From the NCBI RefSeq assembly GCF_035918395.1, contig NZ_CP142362.1, positions 3,509,501 through 3,573,500 on the forward strand: 64,000 nucleotides of DNA. The letters run 5' to 3'. A program made the translations under genes and the position numbers. Origin of the DNA: Mycolicibacterium sp. ND9-15 (GTDB lineage: Bacteria; Actinomycetota; Actinomycetes; Mycobacteriales; Mycobacteriaceae). The notes beneath the pieces were generated by a model. It saw only the letters and a program-made list of their open reading frames with translations. It ran no database searches and was not told where the DNA came from. The stretch's first letter is position 1, and every line of letters starts with the position of its first letter. Positions 35,598-42,897 of the stretch are shown here, piece after piece.

Positions 35598-36260
35598 ATG
35601 TCGAAGAGGGCGGTAGTGGTGTTCGCATGCGCCGGTGTGCTCACCGCGTGCACCACCGGCCAATCGGCCGACGACCCGTCGATCGCCGACATCGCTCGGG
35701 TCAAGGATGTCCGATCGAGTTTCGGACCCGAATTCACGATCACCGATGTCGGGCCGAGCGGCATCGACCCACGACTCCTCGCCCGGCAGGAACTGCCGCA
35801 GGGAATGAGTTTCGAACCCCCCGAGTGCGCGTCGTTTGCGAATCAACAGATGCTTCCTGCAGGCGCGAAGGGCAACATGGCCGCGACCACAGCCGAGGGG
35901 CAGGGCAACCGGTTCATCGCGATCGCCGTCGAGACGTCCGAGGCCGCGTCGGTCAACGCGCCCGCCGACAACTGCCGCAAGGTCGGGTTCGCCGGCGGCG
36001 GGATGCGTGGATTGGTCGAGGTCGTCGAGGCGCCGCGGATCGAGGGGGCGCAGACACTGGGCACGCACCGTGTGGTGCAGACGACGGTGGACGGCAAGCC
36101 CCGCACCGGCGAGTTGTACAACTATCTCGCCGGTTTCGGTTCCTTCCTGGTGATCGTCACCGCCAACCCCTTGGTGCTGCCCGACAAGCCGGTCACGAAA
36201 GTGGACACGCAACGCGCCCGCGACCTGCTGGTCGAGGCGGTGCATGCGATCAAGGCTTAG
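35598..36260 (+). CDS. Lipoprotein of unknown function (DUF5642-like)
   Basis: A 220-residue lipoprotein: signal MSKRAVVVFACAGVLTAC with lipobox LTAC. The domain has paired cysteines (FEPPECASF and APADNCRKV) typical of the PknH-extracellular-like fold seen in several mycobacterial lipoproteins. It follows a related exported gene and converges with the AlkB-like gene, overlapping it by four bases (36257-36260). The ATG at 35598 is preferred over a TTG at 35565. It may bind envelope molecules; the function is unknown. Confidence 0.7.
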   Translation: MSKRAVVVFACAGVLTACTTGQSADDPSIADIARVKDVRSSFGPEFTITDVGPSGIDPRLLARQELPQGMSFEPPECASFANQQMLPAGAKGNMAATTAEGQGNRFIAIAVETSEAASVNAPADNCRKVGFAGGGMRGLVEVVEAPRIEGAQTLGTHRVVQTTVDGKPRTGELYNYLAGFGSFLVIVTANPLVLPDKPVTKVDTQRARDLLVEAVHAIKA

Positions 36261-36859
36261 CGCACATCGTGTGGGCGGAACTGGATGCTGATCCTCGGGC
36301 CGACGTGCCGTGTCGTCTTGGGTATCGCATGCTCCCAGGTGCGCTGGCACGAGCCGCCCATCACGAGCAGATCGCCGTGCGAGTGCTGCAGGCGTAGCGA
36401 CTTGCCGCCGCCGCGTGGCCGCAGCGCGAAAACCCTTGTGGCGCCGAGGCCTACGATCGCGACCATGGTGTCTTCGGTGCTGCTGCGGCCGACGGTGTCG
36501 CCGTGCCAGGCCACGCTGTCGTTGCCGTCGCGGTACAGACACAGGCCTGCGGTGGTGAACGGTTCGCCGAGTTCCCCGGCGTAGACATCGTTGAGCCGAC
36601 ACTGGAGCGGCTTGAGCATAGCGTGCGGCGGCGGGTCGTCTTGGTTGGCAAGATTCACGAAGCAGATCAGGCGGGGGACGTCGACGATGCGGTCGTACAT
36701 CGGCCTGCGTTCGGCGCGCCAGGGGACTGTCTCGGACAGCTCGTCGAACAGCGCGTCGGCGTCCTGCAGCCACCCGGATCGGAAGTCGATCCAGGCCCCG
36801 TTGCCCAGATGGCGGCGTTCGGCGTGCTCGAACAGCGAGCTCTGCAGAGCCAGCTCCAT
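36257..36859 (-). CDS. AlkB-like 2-oxoglutarate/Fe(II) dioxygenase
   Basis: A 200-residue AlkB-family enzyme matching Rv1000c. Iron ligands are in WHGDT (His, Asp) and WEHAIPK (His); RISIQFR supplies the Arg for 2-oxoglutarate. FTTAGLCLYRDGNDSVAWHGD is the nucleotide-recognition part. AlkB enzymes remove methyl groups from damaged DNA or RNA bases. No ada-operon genes are near. Start ATG at 36859, 33 bases from the soxR stop. Confidence 0.85.
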   Translation of the reverse strand: MELALQSSLFEHAERRHLGNGAWIDFRSGWLQDADALFDELSETVPWRAERRPMYDRIVDVPRLICFVNLANQDDPPPHAMLKPLQCRLNDVYAGELGEPFTTAGLCLYRDGNDSVAWHGDTVGRSSTEDTMVAIVGLGATRVFALRPRGGGKSLRLQHSHGDLLVMGGSCQRTWEHAIPKTTRHVGPRISIQFRPHDVR

Positions 36860-36892
36860 GACCGCGATCCTATCGCACAGGCGTTCGATTCG

Positions 36893-37339
36893 TCACAGTC
36901 TCACCGCGCCGGGGCCTCGCTCGGCAAGCACATCCCCGGGGTTGGACAGCGCGCATGTCTTCAGGCTCAGGCAGCCGCAGCCGATGCAGCCGGCCAGGTT
37001 GTCGCGCAGGCGTTGCAGGTGCAGGATGCGGTCGTCGAGATATTGGCGCCAGCCCGCCGACAGCTTCGCCCAATCCTTGCTTGTCGGGGCGTGGTCGGTG
37101 GGCAGGGTGGCCAGCGCTTCGCGGATGCGGGACAGCGGGATTCCGAGCCGCTGCGACATTCGGATGAACGCGACGCGGCGCAGCGTTTCTCGTGCGTAGC
37201 GACGCTGGTTGCCGCCGGTGCGTCTGCTGTGGATGAGACCTTCGCGTTCGTAGAAGTGCAGTGCCGAGACCGCAACGCCGCTGCGAGCGGACATCTCGCC
37301 GGGAGTCAGCTCGTGGATCAACTCCATAACATCAACCAT
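36893..37339 (-). CDS. soxR: Redox-sensing MerR-family regulator SoxR
   Basis: A 148-residue SoxR. The MerR winged helix covers residues about 10-80 ([22 protein letters not shown]) and a dimer helix follows. The [2Fe-2S] cluster cysteines are C118, C121, C123 and C129 in [12 protein letters not shown], one residue off E. coli SoxR. Oxidation of the cluster switches on the target promoter. Two starts are possible: 37339 (MVDVM) and 37327 (MELI); an operator overlaps the first, so the shorter form may be used. There is no soxS. It is divergent from arcA. Confidence 0.9.
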   Translation of the reverse strand: MVDVMELIHELTPGEMSARSGVAVSALHFYEREGLIHSRRTGGNQRRYARETLRRVAFIRMSQRLGIPLSRIREALATLPTDHAPTSKDWAKLSAGWRQYLDDRILHLQRLRDNLAGCIGCGCLSLKTCALSNPGDVLAERGPGAVRL

Positions 37340-37347
37340 AGTTGAGG
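37330..37347. promoter_or_regulatory. Soxbox-like palindrome at the soxR start
   Basis: CATCAACCATAGTTGAGG is an 18-bp 7-4-7 dyad with one mismatch between arms (CATCAAC / GTTGAGG). E. coli soxbox is CCTCAAGTTAACTTGAGG, the same length with matching TCAA and TTGAGG. It covers the soxR start codon at 37337-37339 and ends 17 bases before the arcA start. Confidence 0.65.
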
Positions 37348-37364
37348 TGCGGTTGCGGGTTACC

Positions 37365-38576
37365 GTGCTAGATGTGACGTTGGGCTGCGACTCCGAGGTG
37401 GGTCGACTGCGCGCAGTGATCCTGCACCGGCCAGGGGCCGAACTCCAACGGTTGACACCCCGCAACAACGATGCGCTGCTGTTCGACGGCCTGCCCTGGG
37501 TGGCCAGGGCGCAGCAGGAGCACGATGCGTTCGCGGCGCTGCTCGTCGACCGCGGTGTCGAGGTGCTGCTGCTGGCGGACCTGCTGACCGAGGCGCTGTC
37601 GCACAGTGGCGCGGCCCGAATGCACGGCATCGCAGCGGCTGTCGATCCGCGGCGGCTGGGCCTGCCGCTGGCGCAAGAGCTTTCGCAGTATCTGCGGTCG
37701 CTGGAGCCGGCGCCGCTGGCGCGGGTCCTGATGGCGGGCATGACGTTCAACGAGTTGCCGCTGTCGGGTGCCGAACTGTCGCTGGTGCGGCGGATGCACC
37801 ACGGCGCCGACTTCGTCATCGATCCGCTGCCGAACCTGTTGTTCACCCGCGACTCGTCATTCTGGATCGGCCCGCGGGTGGCGATCACCTCGCTGGCGCT
37901 GCCGGCGCGGGTGCGGGAGACCTCGCTGACCGACGTGATCTATGCCCACCACCCGAGGTTCCTGGGCGTTCGGCGGGCATACGAGTCGCGGTCAGCGCCC
38001 GTCGAAGGTGGTGACGTGCTGCTGCTCGCACCCGGTGTCGTCGCGGTCGGGGTGGGGGAGCGGACCACGCCGGCGGGCGCGGAGGCGTTGGCGCGCAGCC
38101 TCTTCGACGACGGCCTCGCCGATATCGTGCTGGCCGTCCCGATCGCGCAGGGGCGGGCGCAGATGCACCTCGACACCGTGTGCACAATGGTCGACGTCGA
38201 CGCGGTTGTGATGTACCCGCCGATCGTGGACTCGTTGTCGGCGTTCGCGATTCACCGCGACGGCAACGGCGGGGTGCGCATCGACGACGAGGTGCTGTTC
38301 GTGGACGCCGCCGCGACGGCGATGGGAATCGAACGCCTGCGGGTCATCGCCACGGGCCTCGACCCGGTGACGGCCGAGCGTGAACAGTGGGACGACGGCA
38401 ACAACACGCTCGCGCTCGCGCCGGGTGTGGTGGTGGCCTACGAGCGCAACGTCGAAACCAATGCGCGGCTTGCCGATGCGGGGATCGAGGTACTGCCGAT
38501 TCAGGCGTCGGAGCTGGGTACCGGCCGGGGCGGTCCGCGGTGCATGTCCTGCCCGGCCGGCCGCGACCCACTTTAG
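37365..38576 (+). CDS. arcA: Arginine deiminase ArcA
   Basis: A 403-residue enzyme hydrolysing arginine to citrulline and ammonia. Motifs: [10 protein letters not shown], the His/Asp segments [11 protein letters not shown] and [28 protein letters not shown] and the catalytic Cys in [10 protein letters not shown] near the C-terminus. The GTG at 37365 gives almost the M. tuberculosis length (Rv1001); a GTG at 37347 adds six residues and 37374 removes three. No arcB/arcC or antiporter is nearby, so it probably supplies nitrogen or ammonia rather than ATP. Confidence 0.92.
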   Translation: MLDVTLGCDSEVGRLRAVILHRPGAELQRLTPRNNDALLFDGLPWVARAQQEHDAFAALLVDRGVEVLLLADLLTEALSHSGAARMHGIAAAVDPRRLGLPLAQELSQYLRSLEPAPLARVLMAGMTFNELPLSGAELSLVRRMHHGADFVIDPLPNLLFTRDSSFWIGPRVAITSLALPARVRETSLTDVIYAHHPRFLGVRRAYESRSAPVEGGDVLLLAPGVVAVGVGERTTPAGAEALARSLFDDGLADIVLAVPIAQGRAQMHLDTVCTMVDVDAVVMYPPIVDSLSAFAIHRDGNGGVRIDDEVLFVDAAATAMGIERLRVIATGLDPVTAEREQWDDGNNTLALAPGVVVAYERNVETNARLADAGIEVLPIQASELGTGRGGPRCMSCPAGRDPL

Positions 38577-38590
38577 GCGCTTCTGTGCCG

Positions 38591-38630
38591 TTGCGCCCTT
38601 GCGCCCTTGCGCCCTTGCGCCCTTGCGCCG
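38591..38630 (+). repeat. Five tandem copies of an 8-bp repeat
   Basis: The unit ttgcgccc occurs five times in a row (last copy ttgcgccg), directly after arcA and running into the left inverted repeat of the following cassette, whose first 10 bases are its last copy. Copy number is likely to vary between strains. Confidence 0.9.
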
Positions 38631-38651
38631 AAATAGCATTCCTGGCTGCTA
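38621..38651 (+). repeat. Left 31-bp inverted repeat of the AbiEi-DUF559 cassette
   Basis: The 31 bases are the reverse complement of 39588-39618 except one position (T or C at 38643). The segment includes an imperfect small palindrome (ATAGCA around 38633 and TGCTA at 38647). Confidence 0.85.
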
Positions 38652-38658
38652 ATCGACG

Positions 38659-38667
38659 TTATCCACA
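38659..38667 (+). promoter_or_regulatory. Perfect DnaA-box sequence TTATCCACA
   Basis: TTATCCACA, the E. coli consensus DnaA box, lies 42 bases before the nuclease-like gene start, between it and the left inverted repeat. Only one copy is seen, so it is not an origin. It could tie expression or mobilisation of the cassette to replication, or be chance. Confidence 0.45.
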
Positions 38668-38708
38668 GCCGCCGCTTCTCATTCGCTGAGGCGAGCGCGA
38701 CTTCATAC

Positions 38709-39590
38709 ATGATCGGACGGGTGGGAGAAGCGCTGATCGGCTCGGAGGCCATCGCTGCGGGACGGATTTCGCGGGGCGATCTCCGATGGAACTACCGGAC
38801 GATTTTTCCCGACGTTTATCTTCCCCGAGGTGTCGAATTGACGATGCCGGTCAAGGCGGAGGCGGCGTACCTTTGGGCACGACGTCGCGGCGTGATCACC
38901 GGTCGTGCGGCGGCGGCGCTACACGGCGCGCAATGGGTGGCCGACTCGGATCCCGTCGAACTCATTTGGACGAACAACCGCTGCCCAAGCGGCATCATCA
39001 CCAGACGTGAACGCATCTCGTCGGAGGAGATCGTCATTGCGGACGGCATGGCACTCGCGACGCCGAGCCGTACCGCGTTCGATCTGGGACGCCATTTCCA
39101 GCGAACTCAAGCGGTCATTCATCTGGACGCGCTCGCACGGAAAACGGGTCTAACTGCCGACGAAGTCGTGTGGCTGGCAGGGCGGTATAGCGGTGCGCGC
39201 GGCGTTCGACGCTTCCGCGAAGCCATCGAGTTGATGGACGGCGGGGCTCAATCACCGAAGGAGAGTTGGCTGCGATTACTGCTCATCGACGCCGGATACC
39301 CGAAGCCGCACACCCAGATCCCTGTCGCCGATGACTGGGGCAATGAATTCGCCTTCTTGGACATGGGCTGGCGGGACTTGAAAATTGCCGTCGAATACGA
39401 CGGTGACCAGCATCGGAAGGATCGGAAGCAGTACGTCTGGGATGAACGACGCCTCCGGAAGCTGCTACGCATCGGCTGGTTGCACGTGAAGGTCATCGCG
39501 GAGGACTGCCCAACCGACATTCTTGCCCGGGTCGAAACCGCATGGCGGATGCGCCAAAGAAGAGGTGTGGCTGTGAAATTGCCCGCATAG
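38709..39590 (+). CDS. AbiEi-like antitoxin domain fused to DUF559 nuclease-like domain
   Basis: A 293-residue protein. The N-terminal half has the winged-helix AbiEi pattern (IAAGRISRGDLRWNYRTIFPDVYLPRGVEL, ARRRGVITGRAAAALHGAQWV) found in type IV antitoxins and abortive-infection proteins. The C-terminal part (about 195-280) is DUF559/Vsr-like with D218, E229, D231 and H235 in LDMGWRDLKIAVEYDGDQH, an endonuclease-type active site. No cognate toxin gene lies beside it. The stop codon TAG lies inside the right inverted repeat. In M. tuberculosis arcA and pmt are direct neighbours, so the cassette was probably inserted between them. Confidence 0.8.
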   Translation: MIGRVGEALIGSEAIAAGRISRGDLRWNYRTIFPDVYLPRGVELTMPVKAEAAYLWARRRGVITGRAAAALHGAQWVADSDPVELIWTNNRCPSGIITRRERISSEEIVIADGMALATPSRTAFDLGRHFQRTQAVIHLDALARKTGLTADEVVWLAGRYSGARGVRRFREAIELMDGGAQSPKESWLRLLLIDAGYPKPHTQIPVADDWGNEFAFLDMGWRDLKIAVEYDGDQHRKDRKQYVWDERRLRKLLRIGWLHVKVIAEDCPTDILARVETAWRMRQRRGVAVKLPA

Positions 39591-39618
39591 CAGCCCGGAA
39601 TGCTATTTCGGCGCAAGG
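39588..39618 (-). repeat. Right 31-bp inverted repeat of the AbiEi-DUF559 cassette
   Basis: Inverted copy of 38621-38651 with one mismatch. It contains a perfect 6-bp hairpin, ATAGCA (39587-39592) and TGCTAT (39601-39606) around an 8-base loop. The pmt stop follows three bases later. Confidence 0.85.
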
Positions 39619-39621
39619 AAG

Positions 39622-41163
39622 TTATCGCCAGGAGGGCAGCCAGATCTGCATATTCCACGTCGACTGCGAGATCGGGATACCCGTCAAGATCGGGTACATC
39701 CACGCGAAGTTCGTCAACACCACCGCGATATAACAGCTCACCGCGATCAACCCGAGCGTCCGACGCTCGGCGTTCTGGTTCGGCTTGTGCAGGATGTCGC
39801 CGAGGATCAACGCGATCATGATCACCAGGAACGGCGCCATCGTCGCTGCGTAGAAGAAGTACATCTGACGGTCGATGTCGGCGAACCACGGCAGGAAGCC
39901 CGCGCTGTAGCCGACCAGCGCGACGGCGTAACGCCAGTCGCGCTTGACGAACGCCCGCCACAGCGCCCAGGCCAGTACCGGCACCGCGAGGAACCACATC
40001 GCCGGCGTACCGACCAGCATCACGGCCTTTACGCAGGACTGCGCGCCACACCCCGGTACGTCCTGGTTGTCGATCGCATAGAGCACCGGGCGCAGCGACA
40101 TCGGCCAGGTCCACGGCTTGGACTCCCACGGGTGATGGTTGCCGTCGGCGTTGGTCAGCCCGGAGTGGAATTGGTAAGCCGAGTAGGTGTAATGCCACAG
40201 CGAGCGCAGCGCATCGGGGATCGGCAGCACGCTGTCCTGACCGATCGACTGTCCGACCTCGTGGCGGTTCACCGCCGTCTCGGAGGCGAACCACGGCGTG
40301 TATGACGCGAGGTAAACAACGAACGGAATGAGTACCAGGGCGTACAGCGACGGGCCCAGATCCCGGCGGAATGCGCCGAGCCATGGTCGCGGCACCCGAT
40401 ACTGTCGCCGCGCCACGATGTCGAAGGCCATCGTCATGACCCCGAAGAACGCGATGAAGTAGAGCCCCGACCACTTTGTCGCACAGGCCAACCCGAGTAG
40501 CACGCCGGCACCGAACCGCCACCACCGCACACCGAGTCGCGGTCCCCACAGCGTCTCGCCGATGCGGCCCTCCAGCAGCGCGACGTGCATACGCTCGCGC
40601 ACCTGGTCGCGGTCGACGATCAGGCAGCCGAACGCGGCCACCACGAACGTCACCAGGAACCCGTCGAGCAGCGCGGTTCGCGCAGCAACGAAGCTGACCC
40701 CGTCGGCGATCACCAGCAGCCCCGCGATGCCGCCCACCAACGTCGAGCGGCTGATGCGCCGTGCGATACGCGCCACCAGCACCACCACGATCACGCCGCA
40801 TACCGCGCCGGAAAACCGCCAGCCCAGCCCGTCGTAGCCGAACAGCGCTTCGCCGATCGCGATCAACTGCTTGCCGACCGGCGGGTGCACCACCAGGCCG
40901 TAGCCGGGGTTGTCCTCGACGCCGTGGTTGTGCAGCATCTGCCAGGCCTGAGGCGCGTAGTGCTTCTCGTCGAATACCGGCGTGCCGGCATCGGTCGGCG
41001 AACCGAGGTTGAGGAACCGGGTCACCGCGGCCAGCGCGGTGATGACGGCGGTCATCACCCAGCCCTGCAGGCGGTCGACCGGGCCGAAATCGGCGACCGG
41101 CACCTGCGGCGCCGGGCTGATGACCGGGACCGCGCGCGGCGCTTTGGTGGCAGGAGCGGTCAC
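39622..41163 (-). CDS. pmt: Protein O-mannosyltransferase (Pmt/Rv1002c-like)
   Basis: A 513-residue polytopic membrane enzyme (GT39-type) that uses polyprenyl-phosphate mannose to mannosylate Ser/Thr of exported proteins. The first lumenal-type loop has the acidic pair in FDEKHYAPQAWQ; many hydrophobic helices follow (for example RISRSTLVGGIAGLLVIADGV). The C-terminus MYPILTGIPISQSTWNMQIWLPSWR is family-like. Convergent with arcA in M. tuberculosis; the cassette now separates them. It is divergent from rsmI with 24 bases between the starts. Confidence 0.93.
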   Translation of the reverse strand: MTAPATKAPRAVPVISPAPQVPVADFGPVDRLQGWVMTAVITALAAVTRFLNLGSPTDAGTPVFDEKHYAPQAWQMLHNHGVEDNPGYGLVVHPPVGKQLIAIGEALFGYDGLGWRFSGAVCGVIVVVLVARIARRISRSTLVGGIAGLLVIADGVSFVAARTALLDGFLVTFVVAAFGCLIVDRDQVRERMHVALLEGRIGETLWGPRLGVRWWRFGAGVLLGLACATKWSGLYFIAFFGVMTMAFDIVARRQYRVPRPWLGAFRRDLGPSLYALVLIPFVVYLASYTPWFASETAVNRHEVGQSIGQDSVLPIPDALRSLWHYTYSAYQFHSGLTNADGNHHPWESKPWTWPMSLRPVLYAIDNQDVPGCGAQSCVKAVMLVGTPAMWFLAVPVLAWALWRAFVKRDWRYAVALVGYSAGFLPWFADIDRQMYFFYAATMAPFLVIMIALILGDILHKPNQNAERRTLGLIAVSCYIAVVLTNFAWMYPILTGIPISQSTWNMQIWLPSWR

Positions 41164-41187
41164 GAGTGCGATCGTAGGCTGTCCCGC

Positions 41188-42024
41188 ATGAGCCTCGGCC
41201 GACTGCTTATCTGCGCCACGCCGCTGGGCCAGCCCTCCGATGCCTCCTCGCGCCTGATCGCCGCGCTCGAGGACGCCGACGTCGTCGCCGCCGAGGACAC
41301 TCGCCGCGTCCGTATCCTGGCTCAGTCCCTGGCGGTCAGGCTGACCGCCAAGGTGGTCAGCCTCTACGACCAGAATGAGGCGTCGCGGGTGGCGGGCCTG
41401 CTCGACGAGGTCCGGGCCGGCGCGACGGTACTGCTGGTCAGCGATGCCGGCATGCCGTTGATCAGCGACCCGGGCTACCGCCTGGTGAGGGCGTGTATAG
41501 AGGCGGGCCTGCCGGTGAGCTGCCTGCCGGGCCCATCAGCGGTGACGACGGCGCTGGCGGTCTCGGGGTTACCGACCGAGCGGTTCTGCTTCGAGGGCTT
41601 CGCGCCGCGCAGACAGGCCGCGCGCAAGACGTGGCTGAAAACGCTGGCCGCCGAACAGCGCACCTGCGTGTTCTTCGAATCGCCGCGCCGGCTCGCGGGG
41701 ACTCTCAGGGATGCGGTCGACGTACTCGGCCCGGACCGGCGCGCGGTGGTGTGCCGCGAGATGACCAAGACGCACGAGGAGATCGTGCGCGGCACCCTGA
41801 GCGAGTTGGCCGAGTGGGCAGGCGACGGCGTGCTGGGCGAGATCACCGTCGTTCTCGCGGGCGCGGTACTGCACGCCGATATCCCTACGCTCGTCGCCGA
41901 AGTCAACGCGCTTATTAGTGATGGTGTCCGGATCAAAGATGCCTGCGCCGAGGTGATTTCCCAACACCCCGGGGCGCCGTCACGACGTTTGCTCTACGAA
42001 GCCGTGGTGCGGTCGCGAGAATGA
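41188..42024 (+). CDS. rsmI: 16S rRNA (cytidine-2'-O)-methyltransferase RsmI
   Basis: A 278-residue SAM methyltransferase that modifies C1402 of 16S rRNA at the decoding site. Motifs: LLICATPLGQPSDASSR, AAEDTRRVR, LLVSDAGMPLISDPGYRLV, CLPGPSAVTTALAVSGLPTERFCFEGF, FFESPRRLAGTL and VCREMTKTHEEIVRGTL. ATG at 41188; upstream in-frame sequence overlaps pmt antisense. Matches Rv1003. Confidence 0.95.
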   Translation: MSLGRLLICATPLGQPSDASSRLIAALEDADVVAAEDTRRVRILAQSLAVRLTAKVVSLYDQNEASRVAGLLDEVRAGATVLLVSDAGMPLISDPGYRLVRACIEAGLPVSCLPGPSAVTTALAVSGLPTERFCFEGFAPRRQAARKTWLKTLAAEQRTCVFFESPRRLAGTLRDAVDVLGPDRRAVVCREMTKTHEEIVRGTLSELAEWAGDGVLGEITVVLAGAVLHADIPTLVAEVNALISDGVRIKDACAEVISQHPGAPSRRLLYEAVVRSRE

Positions 42025-42213
42025 CGGGCCGCAATTTGTGTGCATCAGCAATTACCGCGTCGACCCCGGCGTGAGGCGGCGTCGCCGATATCAACAACCG
42101 CCCGGATAAATGGAGTAACAAGTCATGCGACGTGGCGCAGTCGGGGTTAGGATCAATTCGCCAACCGGCGCTGCAGTTCCGATTGTTAACATCACGCAAA
42201 CAACGGGGAAACA
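42025..42213 (+). promoter_or_regulatory. Upstream region of the Gly-rich protein gene
   Basis: An AT-richer stretch of 189 bases after rsmI. A -10-like TAGGAT lies at 42148-42153 without a clear -35. A 30-codon frame (42125-42217) ends by overlapping the next ATG, but its codon use is not convincing and the promoter would lie inside it. Confidence 0.3.
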
Positions 42214-42825
42214 ATGAAACTTGCCTTTGCTGCGGCCGGGCTTTTCAGTGCCGCCAGTCTGATAACCGCTGTGCCCGCTTCAGCTGGGCCCGACGTCACC
42301 TTTTCCTGCAGCACGAATGTCGCCAGGTGCGCAGAAGGCGACCAAACGGTGCGCATCTCGGCAGCGGCAGAGCCAGAAGAAGACGAACCCGAACAGCCGA
42401 TCTTCTACAACCAGTACATCCGTGAAGCCGCCAGCCCGGCTGGATACATCACGGAGGCGCTGACCGGGGTACCGATCGATGAGCAGGATGACATCGGCCT
42501 GCCGGGCTATACCGGGAGCCTCTACTGGACATGTTCCGGCCCAGGCTGCTGGAACGGGGGTAACCCCCAACCGCCGACGACGAGCTTGTTCGGTGGTCCC
42601 GTCGGTGCCCTCACCAACGGGGTCTTAGGCGGCGGCGGTGGTGTCAGCGGCCCGACTGGCTTCAGCGCCCCGACCGGCGGCGGCACTCCGGGCGGCGGCA
42701 CTCCGGGCGGCGGTGCATTGGGCGGCACCGCCCCGGGTGGTGGCGGCGCTCCCGGGGGCGGTGCCCCGGGTGGCGGGGCGCCCGGCGGCGGGGCCCCGGG
42801 CGGCGGCGAGTCGGGGCTTCAGTAG
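42214..42825 (+). CDS. Exported protein with Gly/Pro-rich collagen-like tail, unknown function
   Basis: A 203-residue protein. Signal peptide MKLAFAAAGLFSAASLITAVPASA, cleaved after ASA (residue 24). A mature part of about 100 residues with four cysteines (FSCSTNVARC, WTCSGPGC) is followed by 70 residues made of Gly, Pro, Ala and Thr with repeated APGGG and GTPGG units. The N-terminal sequence is less GC-biased than neighbours. I do not recognise a family; a secreted cell-wall-bound or matrix-like protein is a guess. Convergent with pabB. Confidence 0.7.
   Translation: MKLAFAAAGLFSAASLITAVPASAGPDVTFSCSTNVARCAEGDQTVRISAAAEPEEDEPEQPIFYNQYIREAASPAGYITEALTGVPIDEQDDIGLPGYTGSLYWTCSGPGCWNGGNPQPPTTSLFGGPVGALTNGVLGGGGGVSGPTGFSAPTGGGTPGGGTPGGGALGGTAPGGGGAPGGGAPGGGAPGGGAPGGGESGLQ
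42748..42807 (+). repeat. Four 15-bp repeats encoding APGGG
   Basis: Four consecutive 15-bp units encode Ala-Pro-Gly-Gly-Gly in the protein tail, with silent third-base differences between units. Slippage would change tail length in frame. Confidence 0.8.
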
Positions 42826-42875
42826 TTGCCCTGCGGGAGCAGCACCTCGGATTTCAATTTGATGCCCGTTTGGGG

Positions 42876-42895
42876 CCGCGCGCTCTAGCGCGCGG
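42876..42895. terminator. Palindromic terminator between the Gly-rich gene and pabB
   Basis: CCGCGCGC-TCTA-GCGCGCGG, an 8-bp perfect stem with a 4-base loop, lies between two convergent stops (42825 and 42898). It can work in both directions; there is no T-run. Confidence 0.6.
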
Positions 42896-42897
42896 CG

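Noticed and set aside
42125..42217. A 30-codon upstream frame ending on the Gly-rich gene start
   Set aside because: Codon third positions are not biased and a -10-like element lies inside it; the overlap may be chance.
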